Shown piece after piece: positions 34,444-45,978 of a DNA stretch of 64,000 bases (its first letter is position 1; every line of letters begins with the position of its first letter). Under the pieces are notes generated by a model, which made no database searches, was not told the DNA's origin, and saw only the letters and a program-made list of their open reading frames with translations. The DNA comes from Sipunculus nudus (Eukaryota; Annelida; Sipuncula; Golfingiida; Sipunculidae): assembly GCA_026874595.1 (NCBI GenBank), contig CM049317.1, positions 33,158,901-33,222,900 of the forward strand, given 5' to 3'. The translations under genes were made by a program, and so were the position numbers.

Positions 34444-35229
34444 GTACGGTTGGTTTGACTTCATCCGTTTGTGCGACAGATCTGTTTCGTGAGAGCGGCA
34501 GTCAAGCCGGCTCACTCTTCAGGTACAAACTGGAGTAATCAGATATTGGGTGAGGCTTGTCATAATAGGTAGGATTAATCTGGGGTTACTGGGTTCGGTG
34601 TGTATATCAAAATTTAAAAGGTTCTATGAAATACCATCAATTATAAGTGCAACAACATATGTGTATTTGAAGATCTTTAATACATGAAACAAGATGTTAA
34701 ATCATCGAGGTCATCAGGCGGGTTCTCAGTGCAAAGTGCCTCACAATTTTCATCATGTTAAGCCCAGGAGTGCAGTACAGTGAAAAATATATGGATCATG
34801 TTCTGCATGTCTTGATTGTATACAATTAATATTTGAACTGGGTGTATTATCATTATCAACAGTAACAAAATTAAAAAAAAAGTGTGAACAATTCAGTATT
34901 ACATACATTTTTAGCATTAACCAACATGTCTCCACAATAAGGACACATGGAGCCATAATTCTCTACTCGGAAACATGAAAACTGACTGGATTGCATGCAT
35001 GTTCTCTATTTCATTTTTAAAATTAACTTGACCCTGGGAAAATCGTTATTTGTTTTCTGTATGTATCTGTATTTGTATCTGTGTTCGTCCCATTTCTCTT
35101 CTGATACATTTGATGTTGTTATTGTCTTCATCCCACACATACACTTCACCCCCCCCCCTCAACATTCAGATTGTCATATCTTATTTGTGTCATAATGTCA
35201 GGATTATAATGAACAGTTTCTTTTAGTTT
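33224..35229. other. c4 upstream region, non-coding
   Basis: Counterpart of 23,874-25,899. It contains a G-run near 34,325, the shorter (TA)n tract and a C-run near 35,150. No exon is recognised. Confidence 0.4.
34400..34435. repeat. (TA)n microsatellite, unit 4
   Basis: About 35 bases of TA, orthologous to 25,049-25,103. Confidence 0.9.
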
Positions 35230-35803
35230 CCCTGTCAGATGCTTTTTCGCCTCTCTCACTCTCTACTTAAGTCTTCCTGAATATAAATATTAGACTTGGT
35301 TTTCTTTAGCTATCTCCGGGCTTGCACTAGGATCCCTTCTCTTTGCTTATACTTCCCAAATTTTACGATTACGGGCCTCGGTTTCCCCGGCATTTTCCAT
35401 GGTAGCTTATGAGCCCTCTCCATCTCCATGTCATCATCCTCCATCTTCATCTCATCTCTGATCACCTTTCTAACTTTGTTTTCACAGTCTGTCGATGTTT
35501 ACTCACCAGCATCCTCTGCTATACCATGGAAGGTTAGATTGTCCCGTTTTGAGCTTTCCTCCAATTCCTCTACCCTAGCCTTAAGTTTCTTTTTCCACTT
35601 TTCATTTCTGTCACTTCAACTTGTAATATAGATATTATGTCAGTTACGTTCTGCACAATGAACCTCGACCAGTGATTGTACATTTGCGTCCAAAAGGTTA
35701 GTGTTTTTATCTTGGGATGTTTGAGTTTTTGCTGGGTATTTGTGAACTCGAACGGTATTGCTTTGGGGTTTACGCTATGAGGCGGACTTCTATTATGGAT
35801 CAC
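35230..35803 (-). pseudogene. L1-like retrotransposon ORF1 fossil, unit 4 (best preserved)
   Basis: The clearest reading of the element. The minus strand gives a coiled coil (Lys-Trp-Lys-Lys-Lys-Leu-Lys-Ala-Arg-Val-Glu-Glu-Leu-Glu-Glu), then Lys-Arg-Asp-Asn-Leu-Thr-Phe-His-Gly-Ile-Ala-Glu, typical of the junction from coiled coil to RRM in L1-type ORF1p. After a stop come Cys-Glu-Asn-Lys-Val, Glu-Arg-Ala-His-Lys-Leu-Pro and Pro-Gly-Lys-Pro-Arg-Pro-Val-Ile-Val-Lys-Phe. At least two in-frame stops and one frame change disable it. The family normally binds its own RNA to form retrotransposition particles. Confidence 0.75.
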
Positions 35804-36373
35804 CTGTCAACAGATGTCGGTGCCCGAGACATCTTTCGGCAACCTGTCATCACAATGGTAGGTATATGACATAAAAAAACACAACATAATTAAACCTCAC
35901 AATAAATTATATCAATGAATAGTATTTTATTTATGGAACCAGATGGTGGTTTACTTATGCAATTCTGATTTTTCATTCTGAAGATATAACATATTTTATA
36001 TATCTGGAGTAGGGCCTGATTTGGTCCAGCATTCCAGGAAAACCTTGACATGCACCAGCACGGATGTGCCATGCCCCCTTCTTACGTTATACCCAGCAAA
36101 CCCTGTGAAAGCCCTTATTAATTTCGCCAGGTGCATTGGTACAAACAAACCCATTTCTTTTACTATAAAATCATTTTATATTTTATGCTAGAATATACTG
36201 TATTATTTAAAAATATATTTTGTTCTAAACTTTATATATATATATATATTCATATATTAATATTATAAGTCTATGTGTTAAAGCAAACTCTCTCACAAAC
36301 ACACAAAACACGGGTGACAAACGCAATGATTACAATATTTGTATATTACACAATGCATTTTATGTACACACAC

Positions 36374-36376
<3 letters not shown>

Positions 36377-36409
<33 letters not shown>

Positions 36410-36431
36410 ATATATATATATATATATATAA
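36377..36431. repeat. (TA)n microsatellite with one CTA interruption, unit 4
   Basis: TA tract orthologous to 27,032-27,091. Confidence 0.9.
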
Positions 36432-36520
36432 ACCAAAATTTAGACCAATTAAGCTGCAGTGTCCATATCTGTCCAATAAATAGATGTAGTTCTCATGATA
36501 TATATAATAGACCCCAAATT

Positions 36521-36606
36521 ATGCGTAGCTGTCTCTTGAATAGAAGTAACATAGCTTCTCTTTTTGTACATATGTATAGATGCTGTAGAATGGAACATCT
36601 TTAAAC
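36521..36606 (+). repeat. 86-bp direct repeat, copy 1
   Basis: From ATGCGTAGCTGTCTCTTGAA to CATCTTTAAAC. It recurs with two or three changes at 37,666-37,751. Copy 1 lies at the junction where unit 4 homology ends. Confidence 0.8.
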
Positions 36607-37665
36607 ATATAAATAAGCAAATAAATAAGCAGCCACATCTGGCGAGCGATGCTATCAGCTGTTATCAGCAGCTAGGAGACGAATTCTGGTTAATAAATTG
36701 CTTATTTAAAGTTAATTCTGGGTTTTTCTTAGTATCGGAAAATATTTAAGGGGCTTAGGTTGTAAAAATCTGCTAAATAAGTGATCTATTCAATTGGAAA
36801 CATAGTAACAGCTTTAAAAATGCCTGGTTTTTATTTCTTAAGGAAATTCATTTTATTTAGTGCACTCGTTTTGTGAACTAGAATAGGGGCTTTTTATAAA
36901 TGTAAGCCTGTCTCTGTTTAAAGAACAATGCGCATTATTTGATTTAGAAAGGGCAGTACTACTTTAGATTCCTATTGATAAACCATTATAGTAATTTGCC
37001 CTTCTTTGGCTATGAAGCGGCGTATACATTATAAAACAGTGTATGCTTCAAACAATCATCTATTAAATTCAAAATCATTTGTAAGTGTACAATAATCCCA
37101 CAGTATTGAACCTTTATCTGTATAATTTACAGTAAATACCATGGCCATAGGGAATTTTCATTGTAGATAAACATGTCATACTATTTTTTACATTCTTATG
37201 AAATGAATGCCTTAATATCATTTTATTTCTAATTACTTCATTCCTTATGTGAAATTAAATCCGTCAGCAAATAACTTGATTTGTGTGTTCTTACCAGGAG
37301 GTTATATAGAAAAATTTAAAAAAAGGTGTCCTATAATTATGCATATAAAATATGTGTAACTAAAATGTAAAAGCAAGAGAAATAAAACGTGCTATATGTA
37401 CCATTAGGGGATGTGTAAAAACTGTAATACACATCTTCTTATTATATTGGGCATAAGCGTAATCCCCAAATATGTCATGCCCCCATGCAAACAGCCAGGC
37501 AACTTGTGCCTGCAAATGTATATATGTCATATTTTACTTATAATGAATGACCTTCTCTTTGCAAAATTAATAAGTTGATCAGATTTATGTATATAACAAC
37601 TTTCAGGACTTGATCTAAATTAGCTGGATTATACTAAAATAAGAGTAACAGCTCAACCTTTAATC

Positions 37666-37751
37666 ATGCGTAGCTGTCTCTTGAATAGAAGTGACATAGC
37701 TTCTCTTTTTGTAAATATGTATAGATGCTGTAGAATGGAACATCTTTAAAC
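37666..37751 (+). repeat. 86-bp direct repeat, copy 2
   Basis: Second copy of 36,521-36,606. Here the sequence continues CTGTTATGTTATGCACG, which is presumably the original context. Confidence 0.8.
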
Positions 37752-40469
37752 TGTTATGTTATGCACGTACATATTGAATGAATACCACTGAACTGGTTAT
37801 TGTGAATGTATTTTGATAGAAACATCAATTAAATATCTTATTATTCCAAACTGTACTGTCAGTTCAAAATGTTTTATAAGCCTGATCTACATTCAAATGT
37901 TATTGTAAAACCCGATATTCAGTGAACTTTATGTTTAAACAAATGGGTTTCTTGTGTAAAGAAATTTAGCCTACATGTTGGTTTTAAAACAAGGCTTTAA
38001 ATCCTTAAATTACCGTACCTAGTGTTCTATTGTTTGGCGAATTTTAAATTACAGAAAGGGCACACCTGGTAGATACATTTTAGTGTGTCATTCAAACAAA
38101 CGGACCCGTTGGTCAAGTTTCATCTCCTGGTCACAGGTTATTGCATAATCCCCATGTGTGTAAACATTACCCTTGGGTGTCAAAGTCAGCTGTGTCAGGT
38201 CAGATTAATAATCCAGGTGCATTCAGTCCCCAATATGGGGTTATATCATAATGAGTAGGATAAGCTGAGATTTGCTTTCAACACTCAAACTCTGTCAAAG
38301 GAGCCCAGACAAGTTCCCTAACACACCACCCGTATTTAGATACACCTGTTACCTGGTGTAATGTCATGTGAACCTTTGTCATGTGTCATGTACCTTATAC
38401 CCATCCTGAAAATTTGTACCTTTAACATGCTTTCATGTGCTGGTAACTCACTTTAAATTATAATAATAATAAATAAATAAAACTAGAAAACTAATTTCAC
38501 CAATAAAAATAAAATTTAAATAAAATATTATTAAATAATTGGGATTATCTTTCTGTTGATCTCTCTTATATGTCCAACTGATACAAGCAGATACTTTTAA
38601 GGTGTTTAGCTCTTGCCTTTAGATAATCATAATAACTTGTTACAATTAATAATGAATTATGATGTTAAAAATATAACAATAAAAACAGATCAGTACTTAA
38701 TAATCTAGATCAATCTTTAAATAAATATTTAGATATTCTTAGAGGAATACCTCTGAGGCATGCTCATATTTTATTTACACTTTGACTGAATTCATTTTTT
38801 GATTTTGGATTTTTTTTTGGCAGTGAACTTTAACACAAATGTAGACTTTTATCTCAAAGCTATTTAAATTGTTCAAAAACATTTTATTATTAATTACATT
38901 TGAATTATAAAATTCTTATTTTAAAATGAAACTTTTACAAACTTAGTTATTTCCAATGATAGTGATTAACATTTATAACTCTACTTGATTAGACAAATTC
39001 AGAAGTAAATAGGATGATACCTATCAATTTAATTAAGGCATTTTATTCTGCCTCACATACTGCTGGACTAGATATGCATGAGTATTACTTTGAATTTCTC
39101 TGGTGAGATTAACTACCTATAGGCTGGGTGTAACAAGTCTGACACACCTGGAAGGTTATTTATTGGTATCCTATTTGCCTAGATCTCAGTATCTGGCATT
39201 GTACCAATTTATTCTGCCTCAACCTTGAATTTTAATAGTCGCTTTTTAGGGTTCATATCCCGGCATAGTATGTGCTTTCCTGGTTGAGTTTTTATTTAGT
39301 TTAGCATATAAGGGCATAAAATATATACCAGATGCCTTGGGTGATACCCGGCGTGGTTGTCCCTTCTTATGGAGTGTTTTATTGCTGGCAAAGTTCCCAG
39401 TCGCTTTTAAGGAGATGTTCTCCGGCATGGAAACAATTTTTGTCTAGTGATTTTGGTGACTGACATGGCTGCATGTCTGCCTTGTGGGTTTTGCGTATCG
39501 CCTAGAGAGTTCTCGATTTTGGCAGGGTACCACCTTTCACCTAGAGTATTTTGTATCTGGTATGGTGGCGCCACTTGCATACGATTGTACCTGTCATCAT
39601 ATATAAACCTAGCTATAACATTAACCAGCACAAATTTGTCTCTCTTAAGTATTGGGAGTAATTAAAATAAATTAGACCAGTGTGCATACGTAACACACCA
39701 GTTAGACTGGCATCACTCATTTAGAAGCTTAACTTGTTTAATTAGGTTAATTTCAGTGAAATCCTATCAATAATATTAATAGGTGAGCAACACACCAAAA
39801 TACTAAATAAGTTGAATAAATACACGAATAAAATGAACAAATAATCTGACTTCAAGTTTATGTCTACTCTATATTGCATTTGAGAGTAATGATATTTAAA
39901 TAAATAACAAACCACATATACATTGCTTGATGGGTATAACTTTTCTTTGTAACCAAAATACATATTTCACTGCGGATTCGAGTTAAGAAACGTTAATGTT
40001 GTGGTGTAAATTTGAGTACTACAAACTAACTTAGCTATTACACATAACCTGAATCTACAGATTTTAATAAGAAGAAATAAATAATGATAAAAATCAGAAT
40101 GATAATATTCTTGATGATGAAATAATGATTTATAAAAATATAAAAAATAAACTGTAAAGGCTAGACACAGATTCAAAAGGAAATTCTCGTTATGCAAATA
40201 AACTAATGAATAGGTAACTTACCCTGATATCTAATTAGAATGTTATATTCATAGATACCTGTAGGGTAATAAATAACTTTGATGTTACAAATTCTTGGGC
40301 AGCACTGCTTACCATTTTCCCTCAATTAAAGTCATGTATAGGTGTTGTATATTACAGGTAGACTTTCTTTAACTGATTAAAACTACTGTACAATCGTTGA
40401 ATTATCTGGTAATATTTTTGGATGTATTACTATGCTTAAGTTCATATGTAATAATATAAGGAGATCTTA

Positions 40470-40815
40470 CATTTAGCGAGAAATCTCGCTGTTACTTGAT
40501 TATTTTTACTTGGTCAGTTGTAGTTCGTATTTTAGCCCAGTGAGAGGGCATATTTCGGCCGTGCGGGGCCTAAAATACCGTCTGTGTTTTGAGGCCAAAC
40601 AGGGCACAGAATAAATACTGTTTATGAAAAGCTTACCTGAGGGTAAAGCATATACGTCTAAACACTGATCAGATGATGATACAGTGTGCGAGTGAATCTC
40701 GCTGTATTAGTAGACCAGTGGTCGAAATATTAATTAGCTCAATGAGGGGGCATTCCGTTACAGCCGTGAGGCCAGACAAGGCACAAAGAAAATACTGTCC
40801 ATTAAATCTGATACG
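40470..40815 (+). repeat. Two degenerate tandem copies of a roughly 210-bp segment
   Basis: The phrases GAAATCTCGCTGTTA / GAATCTCGCTGTATTA, GAGAGGGCAT / GAGGGGGCAT, GAGGCCAAACAGGGCACA / GAGGCCAGACAAGGCACA and AATACTGT occur in the same order about 200 bases apart. Confidence 0.5.
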
Positions 40816-41167
40816 TTGGTTACTTTTGCCAATCTTGTATCTTCGGGCTATACAACTTTTGGGGACCATAGTTACCCCTAGTTTTATATGCTCCATATAA
40901 AAAGGAGAAATTAGCCCAGATTATCCCTATTGGAGGGTCCCTTTATGTAAGCTGTTGTCAATTTTATTTAATGTATAGTTGAAAACTTAGATCAAGTGTT
41001 TAACTGTTTTAATGTTTTACCAAGGGGCCGCTTATCAGCATTCTTTATGTTTGATTATGTATAAATTTTTGTGAGAGCTATTTTTTAAATAGTCATGTCT
41101 AGGTAATTGTCGCAAAAATTATACTTGTGTCATAAGGACAGATACTGCCGCTGTTGTATTTTATTTT

Positions 41168-41512
41168 CAGAGGCTCCATTTTCGCATGATCCAGTTGTCA
41201 GCCATCAGTGCAGCCTTTCCAGTGTGGTCCGGCTCAGCTCTTATGCTACAGCAAGCTGCAACCTGAGCCAACATTCCACTACCGCCAGATATTGGACGTT
41301 TTTTTTAAATGCAGAACACCTTGAGTTAATACTGAGGCCTGTGGCGCCACCAACTGGACTGATATGTTATTAAATCCTTTATGGCCACCTGGCTCACTAA
41401 TGGACTGTAACATGTAACAACTTATTGTACCTGGTACATGTTGAATATCATTGATGTATCTTTGAATGTTTTATATTGTTTTTGAATGTGCAATAAAAAT
41501 TACACAATCCCT
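41168..41512 (+). other. Candidate 3'-terminal exon
   Basis: Preceded by a TTTTATTTTCAG acceptor and followed by AATAAA at about 41,491. The GC content rises across it. An open frame runs to TAA near 41,371, with a Ser/Thr/Leu-rich product that I do not recognise. It could be a coding terminal exon or a non-coding RNA exon. Confidence 0.25.
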
Positions 41513-41849
41513 GAACTTTCAAAACAACTATTAGACTGCAAAGTCCCTAATCACTGGGGGTACTGTGTGGGGAGAGAACACTCCCTACCCGCTGGTGTAG
41601 CATTGGATAAACCTACCTGCCCCCTCCCAACATGGAAGTTAGGGGTTGGGTAGCCGGCTAACAGCCTATACACAGCCTGCCAGCCATGTTTTGGTCATAC
41701 AACAAACAAACAAAAACAATCCCTCCTTTCCAAAGGCTAGATATTATGACTGCTATCGCAAAATTTTCCACTGAAGTGTAAAATTTTCCCTATAGGGGGG
41801 AAGGATGTAACATTCTTGCCCTTTGACCTGGACCTCAGTTGGTCATGCA

Positions 41850-42131
41850 GGGGCGGGGCATAAACACTGATTGACAGTTAACATAGAGATGCCCCATAGC
41901 CAATCACAGGCAGCTAAGGACTTCGCCCTCTGCCCCTCTGGGATAAAACCCCCTTGCCCTGGCAATTCCAGTCTCGCTTGGATCATCGAGCAGTGGACCC
42001 CTATGCCTGCCTTCTGCGGCAGGCAGAGGGTATATGGCTTCTTTTTCACCTTGGGGTAGGTTTTACGACAGTGTCGGCTACCCAGGTGAAGAGCCACCCA
42101 CTACCAAAGAGCAGTCCTTTTATCTAGCCTG
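41850..42131 (+). promoter_or_regulatory. Promoter-like block with CCAAT, TATA-like box and splice donor
   Basis: A GC-rich block with CCAAT at 41900-41904, GATAAAA at 41942-41948 (a 40-base spacing), about 180 bases of leader-like sequence and a consensus donor CTG|GTAAGT at 42131/42132. This fits the promoter and 5' non-coding exon of a + strand gene. A purine run (AGGGGGGAAGGA) directly before TGTAACATTC near 41,810 would also fit a polypurine tract and LTR start, so an LTR is the alternative. No second LTR is seen. Confidence 0.35.
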
Positions 42132-42305
42132 GTAAGTATCTTTCTGTTTCATTTATAAGTCTAGATAACAATATGCAGTCCTGATATTTTGAAGGTTTAG
42201 GCTCTTAGTTTTATTCCAGTAAAAAGGTATTATTTTATTTCTTAAAATTGTGCGAGTGCATGTTGCCCAAGCCCAATTTCCTCCCAGAATAAATAAGCAG
42301 CCACA

Positions 42306-43281
42306 CTATAATGACAATGTTATAATCATATATGCATGTGTTCATATTGATTCATGAAAATCTTCATGCTGTACAATTGTTTGCATCATATGTCAGGTTT
42401 AATTCAAATGGCAGGCACCAAAGTTTATTTACCATACAATTAGCAGATGAAAGGGTATGAACATTATTGCTTTGTTGATCGAATTATTTTGATAGTACCA
42501 TAAAGACCCACCAGGGGGCATGTATGTTTATTCAATTGGTACTACTGTTTAATTCAATTGTGAGCACATTTACATTCTCCTTTTGTCTATATATTTACTT
42601 TCCCTATGTCTAAACTACAGATCAGCAGATACAATATATAAACTTAATGGACTGAACAGATTACACTGTAAAGTTTATGTATGAGAAATGTCACATCTGG
42701 AATTTAATCACATTGTGATAAGAGGCTAAAGCCAATCTTATATATACTGTACAAGTTCATTATGATGACACTAGGTGGCAGTACTACAATGTATGCGTAC
42801 ATTCAATGAGTAATACTTAGGAGAGTTAATATTTTGAAAGTTGAAGCATTTATCTCCGGAAATATAGAGCACTGAAATTGAAAAGTATATTTTATGATGA
42901 ATTTTAGCCAGAGTTTGGAGATAACAGTAGTAATGTAGTTATGCTTGTATATCTCTATGATAACTGGTGAAACCAGAGACTTCAATTCCGCGTAGCAGAA
43001 AATATTGTGAAGATAAGTATTCTTAGTTCCATTGCATAGCATCACTGTTGTTGTATAACATCCAGTATAAGGAAATATTATGTTAGGGGTATATTAACTA
43101 TGGTTTTATGCACATGTACCATATATGTAATAAAGATTCTGTATGAGGATCTCGATGATTCAAGGGAAGCTTCATTGTTTTTACCTGTTTATTTAACAAG
43201 GTGACTCTGCTTCCGGGCACTACCCACTGAGTGCCTGTAACATTCACAATCTGATGTATGTTTGTCATTTCTGTAAATGTG

Positions 43282-43338
<57 letters not shown>

Positions 43339-43529
43339 ATTATCCAAAAAATGTTTTGTATATCCGAATCCCTTAACACCAAACTTCAATTACTTCGGTA
43401 ATGGTCATATAGCTTTGGCTGTCAGCTAAGTAATGCAGTTCAAACTTAAATCGATTTTTTATCGAACGAGCTGACGGATTATTCCATTTAGGAGATTTCT
43501 TGTAATATGTTGTTCCCAAGCCTGTACAA
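42306..43529 (-). repeat. Diverged, internally deleted copy of the 19.46-20.91 kb block
   Basis: Begins CTATAATGACAATGTTATAATC like 19,468 and 29,365. About 310 bases are missing after GAGCACATTTAC. It gains about 85 bases after TTGAAGCAT (near 42,850), ends with the (TA)n tract and runs through CCTGTACAAAGTG. Unlike units 2 and 3 it then continues into the ORF family at 43,459-44,543, so this copy shows the context before the junction formed. Confidence 0.8.
43289..43335. repeat. (TA)n microsatellite
   Basis: Orthologous to the tracts at 20,670 and 30,578. Confidence 0.95.
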
Positions 43530-44543
43530 AGTGGCAGCAAACTAAAGTTTCAGAATTAAGCATTAGTTTGTACATATCCTGATGTTCCTCTAGTATAGAA
43601 CTGGTCATTGTTTCTTTCAGCCTAGTCTTAAAACTCGGGAGGGAATCCTTGCTGATGGCGATCTCTTTCCGATGCATATTGGGAATTATAATGCGCCCAC
43701 TGATTTGTGTTTATGCAGCATAACAGCTGTTATGGCTTTTGTCTTTGTTGGACCTTTTGTGTTCATTTCTACCTCTGCTTGTGTCTTCCACAGCCCACCG
43801 TTTCAATTCACCGTATAGAGCCAGTTCTCGTATTTCTCCCTGTCCCTATCTTCTTTCAATACTTCACGTTTTCTGTTTTCTCTCAGTCTCCGTGTTAATG
43901 TCTGTGTTGACCTGTTTGAACACATCTTTTTATGGTCAATGATGTCACTTGCTTGCTTCATGGTTGTTCTTTCAACTTTTATATTATCATCCTAAGAAGA
44001 TCCAGTTTTATTACTTTTGAACATGACTTTGCCTTGACGTGTGACACCTTTGCGTGTTGGGCCCTGGTCACGACTGCATCACAAATAGCAAAATTTCGTT
44101 CTCCACTAATGTTAGTGATTTGATAAGGCGCATCCATGGGCCAGTTACAATCTTTCCATACAAGCCAAGGGCACTGCGTTCTTAGGGGTATATGCTGTGG
44201 TGAAAAATTCCTTCAGATGCTCACACATGTGAAAAGGTTGACAACGGATTAACAGTAAACATGAAATATATTGCCCACGAAACGGTAATATCCACTTCTG
44301 TTTTCTTTAGATATTTCTTCTCTTTTTTAAGGATATTGTGTTAATTTCCGTTTGCAGGATTACTTTTTGCTGTGGAAGATTTTCGCATTCAGACGAACTT
44401 CTGCCTGGGTTACACTTTTCCCTCTGCTTGTGAATGGGAGAGCGTCACTTCTCTCGAAAGTTTTGTTTGCGAACTCTTTAACTTCAAATTCCTTGATGGT
44501 CCTGTCACAGGCTCTCGCTATAGAATCAAGTTGGTGCATTTAA
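43459..44543 (-). pseudogene. Decayed repetitive-family ORF, 3' part
   Basis: The minus strand reads as coding-like sequence broken by frameshifts. From 44543: Met-His-Gln-Leu-Asp-Ser..Lys-Thr-Phe-Arg-Glu. Further on come a charged run (Lys-Arg-Glu-Val-Leu-Lys-Glu-Asp-Arg) and Gly-Gly-Leu-Trp-Lys-Thr-Gln-Ala-Glu-Val-Glu, then 43677-43459 ending Ile-Arg-Gln-Leu-Val-Arg-stop. The Gly-Leu-Trp-Lys-Thr-x-x-Glu-Val style resembles the C-terminal part of a large multicopy invertebrate protein family of unknown, probably transposon-derived, nature. The resemblance is from memory and tentative. Confidence 0.45.
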
Positions 44544-44591
44544 ACTGATTCAGTTTCTTTTTGTTATTTTTTTTTCCCAACTCTGCATACC

Positions 44592-45925
44592 CATATGTAC
44601 GGTGGCTCGTATAGGACATGCACAACATTATTTTTTATCTCGTTCCCACGCGATAGTATCTCGTGGCCACGCGATAATTATCTCGTTCCCACGAGATAGT
44701 ATCTCGTTCCAACGCGATAATTATCTCGTTCCCACGCGTTAGTATCTCGTGGCCACGCGATAATTATCTCGTTCCCACGAGATAGTATCTCGTGGCCACG
44801 CGATAATATCTCGTTTCCACGAGATAGTATCTCGTTCCCACGCGATAATTAATCTCGTTCCCACGCGTTAGTATCGCTTGGCCACGCGTTAGTATGCCAT
44901 GCTATAGCTCAAACCCTCATTTGGACAAGAATGTCTGTGGTCTGTTTTATATCGAGCGTCGATGCAGCTTAAATTGTTTGTATGTGTTTCGTTGTATGTG
45001 TGTTTGCGCCGAATGCTTTGAGGTAAATTTCAGCAGTTTTCATTGCGTTGGTTCACCATTTCATTGCGTTGGTTCAACTAGCCCATTTTTATTTGTTCAT
45101 GGAAAACTGTATTGAGTTTGTTTTAGGGTAAGGGTGATATAAACCCTTGTGTACCAAACATGAATTAAGCTGAAACACTTGTTTGTATTTAACATTCCCA
45201 GAAATCTTATTTTTTAGGACTAGGGTTGGGGCTATTTAATTTCGGGTATACCGAACAGGGTAAACAACATGTCGGTTTGTGTTATGTCTCAAGGGAGAAG
45301 CTTACAACAAAAGGTCTCAGCCATGCCACTTCATTATGACTGGGGGGAGGGGTTAAGAAGACCTTTTTACGAGAAATTTGCTCATTCTCCCCCTTTACAT
45401 TTTTCTTTCTACAATAAAACTTCAGTTATGTTTTCATAGGCGGCGAAACCGTTGGGGGGGGGGGGGGGGCCCGGGGGCCGAGCCCCCCCCCCCCCCCCCC
45501 CCATAATTTTTTCGGGGGGGGGGGGGGGGCTGAGCAAACAGGGCCGCAGACTACGGGATTTGCGGTGAAAAAAGTTGATATTCTGTGTGAAAATGAATCC
45601 ATTGCCAGACAAATAACAAATAATCTCCCTACAAGGAGTTACTGTTTCACTTAATAAGCATTGACCAATAAAATGCACTAGAATGCAGAAGTACCCATAC
45701 AGTTTTTCAAAATTTTCAAAACCTTGAGAGGGTGAGACCCCCTCGAAACCACCCCCCCCCCCCCCGCGTCGGGGACTAACCCATCAAACCCCCCCTGCCA
45801 TTTGTGTCAGGCTACGGCCCTTATTTATAAATATATATATATACATATATATATAAATAATATATATATATAATATATATATGTATGTATAATATATATA
45901 CTAGTATATACATATAATATATATT

Positions 45926-45978
<53 letters not shown>

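Larger units (their letters stand above)
30813..36512 (-). repeat. Tandem unit 4 (contains c4), truncated at right
   Basis: Nearly identical to 20,913-27,175 apart from the intron deletion in c4 and TA-tract lengths. Homology stops near 36,512 (..ATATATAATAGACCCC), where unit 3 continues ACACTTAATCATGTG. Confidence 0.85.
36620..42305. other. 5.7-kb unrelated segment flanked by 18-bp direct repeats
   Basis: This DNA has no counterpart in units 1-3. It replaces the part of unit 4 that would correspond to about 27,180-29,360. The 18 bases AATAAATAAGCAGCCACA occur at both ends (36620-36637 and 42288-42305). It contains AT-rich DNA, a candidate terminal exon with poly-A signal (41,168-41,512) and a promoter-like block (41,850-42,131). 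I see no transposase or reverse transcriptase. Confidence 0.5.

Noticed and set aside
41560-41700. GC-rich stretch as a tRNA or SINE
   Set aside because: I could not fold it into a cloverleaf or find properly spaced A and B boxes.
45409-45678. Minus-strand ORF with poly-Pro and poly-Gly
   Set aside because: It is created by C and G homopolymers of the nested element and has no coding signature.
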